The notes: a model not told the origin generated them from the letters alone. Counted from the stretch's first letter, positions 21,857-32,633 are shown. The stretch: DNA of 64,000 nucleotides from Candidatus Rokuibacteriota bacterium (GCA_003220435.1 QHSL01000085.1:1-64000), one strand, 5' to 3'. Program-made: numbers and translations.

Positions 21857-23917
21857 ATGCGCTCACGCTGGAACGAGGCGGAGGCGGATCAGCTCCAGGG
21901 CCTCGACCTCCTCGTCTACGCGTCCCGCCTGATCGGGGCCGAGGCCTCGCTGGTGATCTGGGGCGGCGGCAACACCTCGATCAAGACGCGCGAGCGCGAC
22001 CACCGCGGCCGTGAGATCCCCGTGCTGCGGGTCAAGGGCAGCGGCTCCGACCTCAAGTCGATCCAGCGCAAGGACTTCCCGGGCGTGCGCATGGACGACA
22101 TCACCGCGCTTCTCTCACGCGGCGACATGGGCGACGAGGAGATGGTGAGCTATCTCGGTCACGCCCTGCAGGAGCCCGGCGGCGTGCGGCCCTCGATCGA
22201 GACGCTCCTGCACGGGTTCCTCTCGGCGCCCGCGGTCGTCCACACCCACGCCGACGCCGTCGTGTCGCTGACGAACAACGATCGTGCGGCCGACGTGATC
22301 GATGGCGTGTACGGCAAGGACGTCATCGCCCTCGCGTACCGCCGGCCGGGGTTCCGCATTTCGCGCGACGTCGCCGACGCCATCCGCGAGCGGCCCGACG
22401 CGAAGGCGCTCCTGCTCGAGCGCCATGGCACGATCACGTGGGGCGCCACGGTGCGCGAGGCCTACGAGGCGACGATCGAGCTGATCACGCGAGCCGAGGA
22501 GGCCATCGCCGAGCGAAAGCGTGGACGACAGCCCTTCGGCGGCGCTCGGGTCCCCGCTCCCGAGCCGGCGGCGCGCCGTGCGACCGCGCTGGCGGTGGCG
22601 CCGCGACTGCGCGGGCTGCTCGGGCGCGACCGCCGGGTCGTCGTGACGTTCGACGACTCGCCCGAGGTCGCCGCCTTCGTCTCGTCGGTCGACGCGCCGC
22701 GCGTCTCCCAGATCGGGCCGGCCACGCCCGACCACACGATCTACGCCAAGCGGGTGCCGTGCTTCGTGGAGACCGATGGGTCGCAGTCGCCGGCGCAGCT
22801 GGCCGAAGCGATCGGGCGCTCCGTCGACCGCTTCGCCGTCGACTACACGCGCTACTTCGAGCAGCACCGGGTCGCCGGCGCCGCGCTGGGCGACCCGATG
22901 CCGCGCGTCGTGCTGGTGCCGGGGCTCGGCATGTTCGTCTCGGGCAAGGACCGGCGCACTGCCGGCATCGTCGGCGACATCTACCATCACACGATCGACG
23001 TGCTCGAGAACGCGGGGGCGTTCGGCGGCTACGTCTCGCTGTCGCCGAAGGACGCCTTCGACGTCGAGTACTGGCCCCTCGAGCTCTACAAGCTCACGCT
23101 GGCGCCGCCCGAGAAGGAGCTGGCGCGGCGGATCGCGCTGGTGACCGGCGGCGGCTCCGGCATCGGCCGGGCCGTGGCGCGCCGGCTCGCCCTCGAGGGC
23201 GCGCACGTCGTCGTCGGCGACATCGACGCCGCCGCCGCGCAGAAGACGGCCGGCGAGATCGTGACCGCCATCGGCGCGGGGCGAGCGCTCGGCCTCGAGA
23301 TGGACGTGACGCGCGAGGCGTCGGTGCGCGCGGCGTTCGAGACGACGATCCTCGCCTACGGCGGGCTCGACGTGCTCGTGTCGAACGCGGGGATCGCGCA
23401 CTCCTCTCCGGTGGCCCGTCTCGAGCTCGGCGACTGGGAGCGCTCCTTCGCCGTCAACGCGACCGGCCACTTCATCGTGGCCCGGGAGGCGATGCGGTTG
23501 CTCACCGCGCAGGGACTCGGGGGCGCGCTGGTCTTCGTGGCGACCAAGAACGTGATGTCGCCGGGCAAGGACTTCGCCGCGTACTCCGCCGCCAAGGCGG
23601 CCGAGGCGCAGCTGGCGAAGGTGCTGGCGCTGGAGGGCGCGCCGCACGGGATCCGTTCCAACATCGTGAACCCGGACGCCGTGTTCCAGGACTCGAAGCT
23701 CTGGTCGGACGAGATCCGCCGCGAGCGCGCGGCCGCCCAGGGCATCCGCGTGGACCAGGTCGAGGAGTTTTACCGCACGCGCAACCTGCTCGGCGTCAGC
23801 ATCCTGCCCGAGGACGTCGCCGAGGCGGTCCTGTTCCTCGCGTCCGATCGCTCCGCCAAGACCACCGGCTGCACGCTGACCGTCGACGGCGGCGTGAAGG
23901 ACGCGTTCCCGCGGTGA
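21857..23917 (+). CDS. Bifunctional class II aldolase/short-chain dehydrogenase (rhamnulose-1-phosphate aldolase/alcohol dehydrogenase type)
   Basis: N-terminal class II aldolase (VIWGGGNTSIKT, VVHTHADAVVSLTNN) fused to SDR (ALVTGGGSGIGRAVARRLALEGAHVVVGD, VSNAGIAHSSP, YSAAKAAEAQL). Confidence 0.92.
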   Translation: MRSRWNEAEADQLQGLDLLVYASRLIGAEASLVIWGGGNTSIKTRERDHRGREIPVLRVKGSGSDLKSIQRKDFPGVRMDDITALLSRGDMGDEEMVSYLGHALQEPGGVRPSIETLLHGFLSAPAVVHTHADAVVSLTNNDRAADVIDGVYGKDVIALAYRRPGFRISRDVADAIRERPDAKALLLERHGTITWGATVREAYEATIELITRAEEAIAERKRGRQPFGGARVPAPEPAARRATALAVAPRLRGLLGRDRRVVVTFDDSPEVAAFVSSVDAPRVSQIGPATPDHTIYAKRVPCFVETDGSQSPAQLAEAIGRSVDRFAVDYTRYFEQHRVAGAALGDPMPRVVLVPGLGMFVSGKDRRTAGIVGDIYHHTIDVLENAGAFGGYVSLSPKDAFDVEYWPLELYKLTLAPPEKELARRIALVTGGGSGIGRAVARRLALEGAHVVVGDIDAAAAQKTAGEIVTAIGAGRALGLEMDVTREASVRAAFETTILAYGGLDVLVSNAGIAHSSPVARLELGDWERSFAVNATGHFIVAREAMRLLTAQGLGGALVFVATKNVMSPGKDFAAYSAAKAAEAQLAKVLALEGAPHGIRSNIVNPDAVFQDSKLWSDEIRRERAAAQGIRVDQVEEFYRTRNLLGVSILPEDVAEAVLFLASDRSAKTTGCTLTVDGGVKDAFPR

Positions 23918-24840
23918 CGTCGGCGATCGGCTTCGGCGCTCAGCTCTCGATCCACCCGCCCGCCGAGCAGTTCGAGCTGGTCCGCCGGCTGGAGGCGGTG
24001 GGCTACGACTCGGTGTGGACGGGCGATCACGTGTCGTTCCACAACCCGCTCTACGAGTCGCTCACGCTGCTGGCGTCCTACGCGCCGATCACGCAAAGAA
24101 TCAAGCTGGGCGTGGCGGTCTATCTGTTGGCGCTGCGTGCTCCAGCGATTGCCGCGAAAGCGGCGGCGACGGTCGACGTGCTCTCGGGCGGCCGTCTCGT
24201 ATTCGGTGTCGGCGTGGGCGGCGAGAACCCGAAGGAGTTCGAGCTCTGCGGCGTGCCCTACAAGGAGCGTGGCGCGCGGGTGAACGAAGGCATCGACGTG
24301 ATCCGGACGCTCTGGCGCGACACGCCGGCGAGCTTCCACGGCCGGTTCACGCGCTTCGAGTCGGTTTCGGTGGATCCCAAGCCGATCCAGCGGCCGCCGC
24401 CGATTTGGGTCGGCGGGCGTTCGGACGCGGCGCTGGCGCGCGCCGGTCGCCAGGGCGACGGCTGGGTGTCCTACGTCGTCCAGCCGGATCGCTACGCGCA
24501 GAGCCTCGACAAGATCCGCGCCGCGGCCGACGCCGCCGGCCGCTCGATGGCGTCCTTCACCGCCGCGCACCTGGCCTTCATCACGATCGGGCGCGACTGG
24601 GAAGCCGCGAAGCGGACGTGGGTGCGCGTGCTCAGCAACCGTTACGCGCAGGACTTCGAGCCGCTCGTCAAGCGCTACGGCGTGATCGGCACGCCCGAGC
24701 AGTGCAGCGAGCAGCTCGAGCGGTTCCGCGCGGCCGGCTGCAGCTACTTCCTGATGAGCGCGATCGGTGACCCGCGCGACGAGCAGGCCCAGCTCGAGGC
24801 GATCGCCGCCGAGATCCTTCCGCGCTTCAGGTCGCGCTGA
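23914..24840 (+). CDS. LLM-class (luciferase-like) F420/flavin-dependent oxidoreductase
   Basis: GYDSVWTGDHVSFHNPLYESLTLLASYAPITQRIKLGVAVYLLALRAPAIAAKAAATVDVLSGGRLVFGVGVGGE. Confidence 0.92.
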   Translation: MTSAIGFGAQLSIHPPAEQFELVRRLEAVGYDSVWTGDHVSFHNPLYESLTLLASYAPITQRIKLGVAVYLLALRAPAIAAKAAATVDVLSGGRLVFGVGVGGENPKEFELCGVPYKERGARVNEGIDVIRTLWRDTPASFHGRFTRFESVSVDPKPIQRPPPIWVGGRSDAALARAGRQGDGWVSYVVQPDRYAQSLDKIRAAADAAGRSMASFTAAHLAFITIGRDWEAAKRTWVRVLSNRYAQDFEPLVKRYGVIGTPEQCSEQLERFRAAGCSYFLMSAIGDPRDEQAQLEAIAAEILPRFRSR

Positions 24841-26492
24841 TGGCGGAGCTGACCGGCGGCCACCTGGTCGCGCGGACCCTGCGTCAGGCCGGTGTGCGCC
24901 ACGTGTTCACGCTCTGCGGCGGCGACATCCTGCCGATCTACGACGGCTGTCTCAGCGAGAACGTCGCCGTCGTCGACGTGCGCCACGAGCAGGCGGCCGC
25001 CCACGCGGGCGACGCCTACGCCCGGCTCACCCGCGGGATCGGCGTGGCCCTCGTCGTCCCTGGACCGGGCGTGACCGACGCGGTGACCGGTGTCGCCAAC
25101 GCCTACGCCGCGCGGAGCCCGCTGCTGTTGATCGGTGGCGCCGCGCCGCTCGGCCTCCGCGGTCTGGGGGCGCTCCAGGAGACGGAGCAGGTCGCGCTCC
25201 TGCGGCCGATCACCAAGGGCGCCTGGTCCGTGGCCGAGACCCGCCAGATCCCCGAGGTGCTGACGACCGCGATCCGCACGGCGCTGTCCGGGCGGCCGGG
25301 ACCCGTGTTCGTCGAGATTCCCGTGGACCTGCTGCTGGCCGCCGTCGAGGACCGCCTGGCGCCGATTCCGACGGGCTATGTCCACCGACCGCGCGGCGCC
25401 GCCGATCCGGACGGGTTGGCTCTGCTCGAGACGCTGCTGGCCGACGCCGAGCGGCCCGTCGTGATGGCCGGCGGCGGCGTCTACTGGGACGATGCCGCGA
25501 AGTCACTGGCGCTGTTCGCCGAACGCGCAGGCGCGCCGGTCTTCATGAACGGCGCCGGGCGAGGCGTGCTTGGAACCGATCATCCGAACGCGTTCTTCCA
25601 CACGCGCGGCTGGGCGCTCGGCCACGCCGACGTCGTGCTGGTGCTGGGCACGCCGCTTGACTTCCGCCTGGGCTACGGCCGACCGCCGACCTTCGCGGAA
25701 GACGCGAGGGTCGCGATGATCGACGTCGACCCGGTCGAGCTCGGACGCAACCGACCCCTCGAGCTTGGAATATCGGGCGACATCGACATCATCCTGCGGC
25801 AGCTCGTCGACGCCCTGCCCAAGGGATTGCCGGACCGCGTCGCGCCCTGGCTCGCGGAGCTGCGACGGCGGGAAGGGGAGGCGCGCGGCAAGCTCGACGA
25901 GCTGGCGGCGACCGACGCGCGACCGATCTCGCACTATCGCTGGGCGCGGGAGATCGCGGGGGCGGTGACGCGCGACACGATCGTCGTGGGCGACGGCGGC
26001 GACGTCGTCAACTGTGTCGCGAAGTTCGTGCCGGTCGATCGGCCGGGGCAGTGGCTCGATCCCGGCCCGCTCGGCTGCCTCGGCGTCGGTCCGCCGTTCG
26101 CCGTCGCGGCGAAGCTGCTCCGCCCGGACCAGCGCGTGTTGCTGGTGTCCGGCGACGGCGCCTTCGGGCTCAACGGCATGGAGCTGGAGACGGCCGTGCG
26201 GTTCGGGCTGCCGCTCACGTGCATCATCGGCAACGACGGCGGCTGGGGCCAGATCCGCAGCCCACAAGTGTCGTTCTTCGGCGAGACGCGGACGGTGGCC
26301 ACCTCGCTGCCGACGACCCGCTACGACCTGATGGTCGAGGCCCTCGGCGGCCGCGGCGCGCTCATCACGGACCCGCGGGAGATCGGCCCCGCGCTGGCGC
26401 GGGCCCTGGCCGCCGACGAGGTCTGGTGCCTCAACGTGGTGCTCGACCCCGCCGCCTACCGCAAGAGCGGCCAGGTCTCGATGGCCATCTGA
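24840..26492 (+). CDS. Thiamine diphosphate-binding enzyme (acetolactate synthase/2-hydroxyacyl-CoA lyase-like)
   Basis: GVRHVFTLCGGDILPIYDG; VDVRHEQAAAHAGDAYAR; VSGDGAFGLNGMELETAVRFGLPLTCIIGNDGGWG (GDG...N ThDP motif). Confidence 0.92.
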   Translation: MAELTGGHLVARTLRQAGVRHVFTLCGGDILPIYDGCLSENVAVVDVRHEQAAAHAGDAYARLTRGIGVALVVPGPGVTDAVTGVANAYAARSPLLLIGGAAPLGLRGLGALQETEQVALLRPITKGAWSVAETRQIPEVLTTAIRTALSGRPGPVFVEIPVDLLLAAVEDRLAPIPTGYVHRPRGAADPDGLALLETLLADAERPVVMAGGGVYWDDAAKSLALFAERAGAPVFMNGAGRGVLGTDHPNAFFHTRGWALGHADVVLVLGTPLDFRLGYGRPPTFAEDARVAMIDVDPVELGRNRPLELGISGDIDIILRQLVDALPKGLPDRVAPWLAELRRREGEARGKLDELAATDARPISHYRWAREIAGAVTRDTIVVGDGGDVVNCVAKFVPVDRPGQWLDPGPLGCLGVGPPFAVAAKLLRPDQRVLLVSGDGAFGLNGMELETAVRFGLPLTCIIGNDGGWGQIRSPQVSFFGETRTVATSLPTTRYDLMVEALGGRGALITDPREIGPALARALAADEVWCLNVVLDPAAYRKSGQVSMAI

Positions 26493-26499
26493 CGGCCGC

Positions 26500-27558
26500 G
26501 TGAAGATCACGTTCCTGTGTCCGCACCTGCGCATCGCCGGAGGCGTGCGCGCGATCCTCACCTACGCCGACCGCCTCGCCGCCGGCGGCCACGACGTCGC
26601 GGTCGTGGTGGAAGCCAGGGGCCGCGGCCGGGCCCTCTGGCGATCGCTGACCCACGCGGGGCCGACGTGGGTGAGGGGCTTCCGGGCGCGCGTCGTGTGG
26701 GTGGATCGCTGGCGGGCGGACGCGCTCCCCGAGGGCGACGCGGTCGTGGCGACGGCGTGGCAGTCGGCGGCAGCGGTGGCCGCGGCGTCCGCGCGCTGCG
26801 GGAGGAAGTTCTACCTCGTGCAGCACTACGAGAGCCTCTACCACGGCGCGCCGGCGACGGTGGACGAGACGTACCGGCTGCCGCTCCACAAGATCGCGAT
26901 CTCGACGTGGCTCCGCGACGTCATGCGCGAGCGCTTCGACAGCGACGCCGAGGTTCTCGTGACCCCGGTCGACCGCGTGCTGTTTCACGCGGTGCCCGTC
27001 GCGCCCGCGTCCGCCGGCCTGCGCGCGCTGATGCTCCACCACGAGTACCCCTGGAAGGGCGTCGCCGACGGTTTTGCTGCGGTCGCGCGGGTGAAGGCCC
27101 GCGTCCCGAGCCTGCGTCTCGTAGGCTTCGGCGTGAAGGGTCCGCGGACGCTCGCGGCTTACGACGAGTTCCACGCGAACCCGCCGCAAGAGAAGCTCGC
27201 GCTCCTCTATAGTGGGTGCGGGATCTACCTGTGCCCGTCGTGGGACGAGGGGCTCGGCATGCCTCCGATGGAGGCCATGGCGTGCGGCGCCGCGCTCGTC
27301 ACCTACGACAACGGCGGCTGCCGTGACTACGCGCGCGACGGCGAGACCGCGCTGGTCGCGGCGCGTCGGGATGTGGGCGACCTCGCCGCCAAGCTCGAGC
27401 GTCTCGCCGCCGATTCTGCGCTGCGCGCGCGCCTGGCGGCGGCCGGCGCCGCGTTCGTGACGACGGCGTTCGACTGGGATCGTGCGGTGCGGCGGATGGA
27501 GGAGATTCTGGCGGCCGGCGCGGTCGCCGGGGGCGATCAGGCGCGACGCAGGGCGTGA
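26500..27558 (+). CDS. Glycosyltransferase family 4 protein
   Basis: CPHLRIAGGVRAILTYADRLAAGGHDVAVV; LCPSWDEGLGMPPMEAMACGAALVTYDNGG. Confidence 0.88.
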   Translation: MKITFLCPHLRIAGGVRAILTYADRLAAGGHDVAVVVEARGRGRALWRSLTHAGPTWVRGFRARVVWVDRWRADALPEGDAVVATAWQSAAAVAAASARCGRKFYLVQHYESLYHGAPATVDETYRLPLHKIAISTWLRDVMRERFDSDAEVLVTPVDRVLFHAVPVAPASAGLRALMLHHEYPWKGVADGFAAVARVKARVPSLRLVGFGVKGPRTLAAYDEFHANPPQEKLALLYSGCGIYLCPSWDEGLGMPPMEAMACGAALVTYDNGGCRDYARDGETALVAARRDVGDLAAKLERLAADSALRARLAAAGAAFVTTAFDWDRAVRRMEEILAAGAVAGGDQARRRA

Positions 27559-27752
27559 GGGCGCGACGGGGAGAGGGCGCCGGCCGCTCCGAGCCGCGAC
27601 GCGAGGTTGGCGAGCTCCCGCTCGAGGTCGGCCAGGCGCCGCGCCAGGCGGTCGCGCTCCTCGCGCAGCGACTGCGCCGCCGACGCCATGTGCTCCGCCA
27701 GGCGTCGATCGCGGTCGGCCCGCTGCCGCGTGTCGAGCGCAACGTCATCCAT
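27537..27752 (-). CDS. Hypothetical small coiled-coil protein
   Basis: Heptad-rich LREERDRLARRLADLERELANLASRL; 3' end overlaps the glycosyltransferase gene. Confidence 0.4.
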   Translation of the reverse strand: MDDVALDTRQRADRDRRLAEHMASAAQSLREERDRLARRLADLERELANLASRLGAAGALSPSRPHALRRA

Positions 27753-27921
27753 GGCGAGTTTCTACGAGCAAGGGGGATGCCGACGTCCGACGCCTTGCCA
27801 GCCGCCGGTTTCTGAGAAACTGGAAATCCGGAAAGCCGTGCACTCTGACAATCGTGCCGGCCGGCCGGTCAGCCTGACACGCCGGAAACCCCTTCCGACC
27901 GCGTGCTAGAATCGGCGCGAG

Positions 27922-28299
27922 ATGCCGATTTACGAATACGAGTGCCATGACTGCCGCCGGCGCGTGAGCCTGCTCGTGCTGCGGCCCTCGGCGGCGCCCC
28001 CGCCCACGTGCCCGCGCTGCGGCGGCTCGGCGCTCTCGCGGCTGATGTCGCGCTTCGCGACCGTGAAATCCGAGGAGGCGCGGCTCGATTCGCTCGCCGA
28101 TTCCTCGAATTTCGGCGACCTCGACGAGGACAACCCGGCGAGCGTCGCGAAGTTCATGAAGAAGATGGGACGGGAGTTCGGGGAAGACCTCGGTGACGAT
28201 TTCGAGTCAGCCATGGACGAGGCGATGGCCGAGGGGGAGGCGGGCGGGGAGACCGACGCCGAATCCCCCGGCGCCTCGGAAGCGTCCGATCAGTTGTGA
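27922..28299 (+). CDS. FmdB-family zinc-ribbon protein
   Basis: MPIYEYECHDCRRRVSLLV...PTCPRCGGSALSRLMSRF with a long acidic C-terminal tail. Confidence 0.93.
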   Translation: MPIYEYECHDCRRRVSLLVLRPSAAPPPTCPRCGGSALSRLMSRFATVKSEEARLDSLADSSNFGDLDEDNPASVAKFMKKMGREFGEDLGDDFESAMDEAMAEGEAGGETDAESPGASEASDQL

Positions 28300-29276
28300 A
28301 AGTCCAGGCGCATGACTCCTTCGACGCGGTGGGGGCGCCGGCATGGGATGGGCTGGTGGCGGCCACCCGCCTTCGCTCGCCGTTTCTCTCCTGGACCTGG
28401 CAGCACGAATGGGCCCGGGCGTTCGTGCCGGATCGCCGGTTGGAGATCCGCGCGGTCGAGGACGACGGGGGGCACCTGGTCGCGATCCTGCCGCTCTACG
28501 AGGACTCGCCCGGCGTGCTGGAGATGATCGGCGGCGCTGACGTCTCCGATTATCTCGACCTGCTTGCGGTGGAAGGGCGGGAGGAGGACGCGTGGGCCGC
28601 CCTGCTCCAGTCCCGGGGGACCGAGCGCGTCGCGTGGCGCTTGCACGCCGTGCCCGCCGCGTCTCCCACGGTCGCCGCGCTGCCGCAGCTCGCGCCGGCG
28701 TGGGGCCTCGCCGCGTCGGTCACGGTGGAGGAGCGATGTCCCGTGGTCGCTCTGCCGCGGTCGTGGGAGACCTACCTCGCCAGCCTGTCCGGGAAGCACC
28801 GTCACGAGCTCCAGCGCAAGATGCGACGTCTCGAACGCGAAGCCCCTGAGACGCGTGTGTCCTTCGCAAGCGACCCCCCCGAGGTGGAGGCACGCCTGGC
28901 CCAGTTCCTCGTCCTCCACCGGCGCTCGCGGGTGGGCAAGGCGCGCTTCATGGACGACCGGATGGAGGGCTTCTTCCGGCGGGTCCTCGCCGCGCTCGCC
29001 CTTCGGGGCGGGGTGCGGATCTGGCTGCTGGAGACGGCGGCCGGCCCCATCGCCTCCTTCATCACGCTCGAGTGGGACGGCACGGTCGGCCTCTACAACT
29101 CCGGATTCGATCCCCAGCGCGCGTCGCTCTCGCCGGGCGTGGTCCTCCTCACGCACGTGGTGCGGGACGCGATCGAGCGGGCCAAGCGCACCTTCGACTT
29201 CCTCCGCGGCGAGGAGCGCTACAAGTACGAGTTCGGACCCGTCCCCGAGGCGGTCTACGCGGTGACGATCGCATGA
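28296..29276 (+). CDS. GNAT-like acyltransferase (BioF2/CelD family)
   Basis: SPFLSWTWQHEWARAFVP; GKHRHELQRKMRRLER; YNSGFDPQRASLSPGVVLLTHVVRDAIERAKRTFDFLRGEERYKYEFG. Confidence 0.88.
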   Translation: MKVQAHDSFDAVGAPAWDGLVAATRLRSPFLSWTWQHEWARAFVPDRRLEIRAVEDDGGHLVAILPLYEDSPGVLEMIGGADVSDYLDLLAVEGREEDAWAALLQSRGTERVAWRLHAVPAASPTVAALPQLAPAWGLAASVTVEERCPVVALPRSWETYLASLSGKHRHELQRKMRRLEREAPETRVSFASDPPEVEARLAQFLVLHRRSRVGKARFMDDRMEGFFRRVLAALALRGGVRIWLLETAAGPIASFITLEWDGTVGLYNSGFDPQRASLSPGVVLLTHVVRDAIERAKRTFDFLRGEERYKYEFGPVPEAVYAVTIA

Positions 29277-30529
29277 GCCTGCACGTCGCGATGCTCAGCG
29301 TGCACACCTGTCCGCTCGCCGCGCTCGGCGGCAAGGAGACGGGCGGGATGAACGTCTACGTACGCGAGGTGTCGCGCGAGCTCGGCCGGATGGGCGTGTC
29401 GGTCGACGTCTTCACGCGCTCGCAGAACGCGGCGATCCCGCGGGTGGTGGCGCTTGGCGAGCGGGCGCGCGTAATCCACCTACCGGCCGGCGCCGAGGCG
29501 CCGATGGTGCGCGAGCGGATCCACGAGCACCTCGACGAGTTCGTCGCCGGCGTCGAGGCGTGGCGGATGGCCCGATCGATCGATTACAACCTGATCCACG
29601 CCCACTACTGGCTGTCCGGCGTTGCGGCGCTGACGCTCAAGGCCCGGTGGTCGGTGCCGGTGCTCCAGATGTTCCACACGCTCGGACGGTTGAAGAATCG
29701 CGTGGCCCGGAGCGCGGCCGAGCTGGAGCCGCAGGTGCGGCTCGACGAGGAGATGCGCATCGTCGGCGCTGCCGACCGGATCGTGGCCGCGAACGTCGTC
29801 GAGCGGGCGCAGCTCCTGTCCGACTACGGGGCGCGCGCGCCGCAGGTCGCGACGATCCCGTGCGGCGTCGACACGGACCTGTTCACGCCCGGCGACCGCG
29901 CCGAGGCGCGGCGGCAGCTCGGGCTCGACGAGCGGCCGGTGCTGCTGTGGGTCGGTCGCATCGCTCCCATCAAGGGGCTCGACACGCTCCTCGACGCGGT
30001 CGCCCGGCTGCGCGCGACTGGCCAGGACCTGCAGCTCCTGATCGTGGGCGGCGAAGCCGACGATCCCACGAACGGTCACGAGGCGTCGCTGCGCCAGCGG
30101 ATCGCGAGGCTCGCGCTCGGGCAGGCCGTCCGCTTCCTCGGCCCGCAGCCCCAGAGCGTGCTCCCGACGTACTACGTCGCCTCCGACGTGACGGTCCTGC
30201 CTTCTTACTACGAATCGTTCGGCATGGTCGCCCTCGAAGCGATGGCTTGCGGGAGCCCCGTCATCGCCTCTCGCGTCGGCGGTCTCGTCACCACGGTCCG
30301 CGACGGCGTCACCGGCTTTCTGGTGCCGGAGGGCGACGTCGCCGCACTGGCCGAGCGCATCGGCGGCCTCAGCGCCGACGCCGATCTGCGCTGGCGCGTT
30401 GGCCGTGAGGGCGTCCGTTGGGCGGCCCAGCACCGCTGGCCCTGCGTGGCCGAGGCGGTGTGCCGGGAATACGCCTCCCTGGAAGAGCGCGCCGAAGCCC
30501 ACCTGGCGGCGGCGCGCTGCCGCGAGTAG
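29273..30529 (+). CDS. Glycosyltransferase, MshA/sucrose-phosphate-synthase-like
   Basis: HTCPLAALGGKETGGMNVYVREVSREL; IHAHYWLSG; IPCGVDTDLFTPGDR; LPSYYESFGMVALEAMACGSPVIASRVGGL. Confidence 0.9.
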   Translation: MSLHVAMLSVHTCPLAALGGKETGGMNVYVREVSRELGRMGVSVDVFTRSQNAAIPRVVALGERARVIHLPAGAEAPMVRERIHEHLDEFVAGVEAWRMARSIDYNLIHAHYWLSGVAALTLKARWSVPVLQMFHTLGRLKNRVARSAAELEPQVRLDEEMRIVGAADRIVAANVVERAQLLSDYGARAPQVATIPCGVDTDLFTPGDRAEARRQLGLDERPVLLWVGRIAPIKGLDTLLDAVARLRATGQDLQLLIVGGEADDPTNGHEASLRQRIARLALGQAVRFLGPQPQSVLPTYYVASDVTVLPSYYESFGMVALEAMACGSPVIASRVGGLVTTVRDGVTGFLVPEGDVAALAERIGGLSADADLRWRVGREGVRWAAQHRWPCVAEAVCREYASLEERAEAHLAAARCRE

Positions 30530-30566
30530 CACGGCCGCGCTCGACCGCGTGCTACACTCCGCCGGG

Positions 30567-31574
30567 GTGAGCACACTCCTCTCCGTCGAGAACCTCCAGA
30601 CGCACTTCGTGACACGGAGCGGCGTGGTGCGCGCGGTCGACGACGTGTCTTGGGACGTCGAGGAAGGCGAGACCGTCGCGCTGGTCGGCGAGTCGGGCTG
30701 CGGCAAGAGCGTGAGCGCGCTCAGCATCATGCGCCTGGTGGCCGGGCCGGCGGGCCGGATCGTCGGCGGCCGCGTCCTCTTCAAGGGCCGGGACATCCTG
30801 AAGCTCTCCGAAGAAGAGATGCGCCGCGTACGGGGCCGCGAGATCGGCATGGTGTTCCAGGAGCCGATGACCTCGCTCAATCCGGTCCTCTCGATCGGGC
30901 GCCAGCTCACCGAGGGGCTCGAGATCCACCTGGGGATGACGCCGGCCGACGCGCGCCGGCGCGCTGCGGAGCTGCTCGGCATGGTGGGGATCCCCGACCC
31001 GGAGCGGCGTCTGGCCCAGTACCCGCACCAGTTCAGCGGCGGCATGCGGCAGCGGATGATGATCGCGATGGCGCTCGCCTGCAAGCCGTCGCTGATCCTC
31101 GCCGACGAGCCGACGACGGCGCTCGACGTCACCATCCAGGCACAGATCCTCGAGCTGATGAAGGATCTCTCCCGCCGCTTCGGTGTCGCGATGCTGATCA
31201 TCACCCATAACCTCGGGGTCGTCGCCCGCTACGCCGACCGCGTCAACGTCATGTACGCAGGTCGCATCATCGAGCGCGGCTCGGCGCGCGAGCTCTACGC
31301 GCGCCCGCGGCATCCGTACACCCTCGGCCTCTTGCGCTCCGTGCCGCGCCTCGACGAGCCGCGTCGGGCGCGTCTGGATCCCATCGAGGGGCAGCCGCCC
31401 GACCTCACGCGCCTGCCGCCGGGCTGCGCCTTCACCCCGCGGTGCGCCTTCAGCGTCGCGCGCTGCGGCGTCGAATCGCCACCGCTCGCCGCGGTCGACC
31501 AGGGCGGACACGTGAGCGCCTGCTGGGAGGCCGCGCACCTCGATCGGGTGCCCGTTCGCAGCGCCGCGACATGA
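30567..31574 (+). CDS. Peptide/nickel-type ABC transporter ATP-binding protein (DppD-type)
   Basis: [54 protein letters not shown]-terminal Cys-containing oligopeptide domain. Confidence 0.95.
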   Translation: MSTLLSVENLQTHFVTRSGVVRAVDDVSWDVEEGETVALVGESGCGKSVSALSIMRLVAGPAGRIVGGRVLFKGRDILKLSEEEMRRVRGREIGMVFQEPMTSLNPVLSIGRQLTEGLEIHLGMTPADARRRAAELLGMVGIPDPERRLAQYPHQFSGGMRQRMMIAMALACKPSLILADEPTTALDVTIQAQILELMKDLSRRFGVAMLIITHNLGVVARYADRVNVMYAGRIIERGSARELYARPRHPYTLGLLRSVPRLDEPRRARLDPIEGQPPDLTRLPPGCAFTPRCAFSVARCGVESPPLAAVDQGGHVSACWEAAHLDRVPVRSAAT

Positions 31575-32551
31575 AGGAGGATGCGCCCCTCCTCGAGGTC
31601 CGGAATCTCGTCAAGCACTTCCACGTCGGCGGCGGGCTCTTCGGCGGGCGGGCCGGCGTGGTCCGCGCCGTGGACGGCGTGAGCTTCGCGATCCGTCGGG
31701 GCGAGACGCTCGGACTCGTCGGCGAGTCGGGCTGCGGCAAGACCACGGTCGGTCGGTGCCTCCTGCAGCTGGAGCGGCCGACGAGCGGCCAGGTCCTCTT
31801 CGAAGGGCGCGACCTCACCACCCTCGACGAGGACGAGCTCCGACCGATCCGCCGGCGGGTACAGGTGATCTTCCAGGATCCGTACAGCTCGCTCAATCCG
31901 CGAATGACCGTCGGCCAGATCCTCGCCGAGCCGCTCATGGTCCACGACATCGTCACCGATCGCGAGAGGCGCGGCCAGCGCGTCCGTGAGCTTCTGTCCC
32001 ACGTGGGGCTCCTGGCGCAGCACGCGCACCGCTATCCGCACCAGCTCTCCGGGGGGCAGCGGCAGCGGGTGGGTATCGCGCGGGCCCTCGCGGTCGAGCC
32101 CGCGCTGATCGTTTGCGACGAGCCGGTGTCGGCCCTGGACGTGTCGATCCAGGCGCAGATCATAAATCTACTCGAGGACCTGCAGGCCGGGTTCGGGCTG
32201 ACCTATCTCTTCGTCGCCCACGACTTGTCGGTGGTGCGCCACATCTCCGACCGCGTCGCCGTCATGTACCTCGGCAAGATCGTCGAGATCACGGACCGCA
32301 AGTCTTTGTACGACGTCCCGCGCCACCCCTACACGAAGGCGCTCCTGTCGGCGGTCCCGATCCCCGATCCGGCGCTCGAGGGGCAGCGCGAGCGGGTCGT
32401 GCTCGGCGGCGAGGTGCCGAGCCCGCTCAATCCGCCGGCCGGCTGCGCCTTCCATCCCCGCTGTCCGATCGCCATCGACCGCTGCCGCGCGGAAGGGCCC
32501 GAGCTCCGGGAGATCGGGCCGGGTCACCGGGCAGCCTGTATCCTGGCTTGA
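31571..32551 (+). CDS. Peptide/nickel-type ABC transporter ATP-binding protein (DppF-type)
   Basis: [58 protein letters not shown]. Confidence 0.95.
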   Translation: MKEDAPLLEVRNLVKHFHVGGGLFGGRAGVVRAVDGVSFAIRRGETLGLVGESGCGKTTVGRCLLQLERPTSGQVLFEGRDLTTLDEDELRPIRRRVQVIFQDPYSSLNPRMTVGQILAEPLMVHDIVTDRERRGQRVRELLSHVGLLAQHAHRYPHQLSGGQRQRVGIARALAVEPALIVCDEPVSALDVSIQAQIINLLEDLQAGFGLTYLFVAHDLSVVRHISDRVAVMYLGKIVEITDRKSLYDVPRHPYTKALLSAVPIPDPALEGQRERVVLGGEVPSPLNPPAGCAFHPRCPIAIDRCRAEGPELREIGPGHRAACILA

Positions 32552-32633
32552 CCAAGGACGTTGCCATGCTTAAATGCAGAAACCGCGCGCGGTCGGCGCG
32601 AGTTCTCTCGCAAATCTCTGGAGGGACGATCGA

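Noticed and set aside
27482-27877. Plus-strand ORFs at 27482-27909 as genes
   Set aside because: Compositionally shadow frames over the glycosyltransferase end, the minus-strand coiled-coil ORF and the divergent promoter region; no domains.
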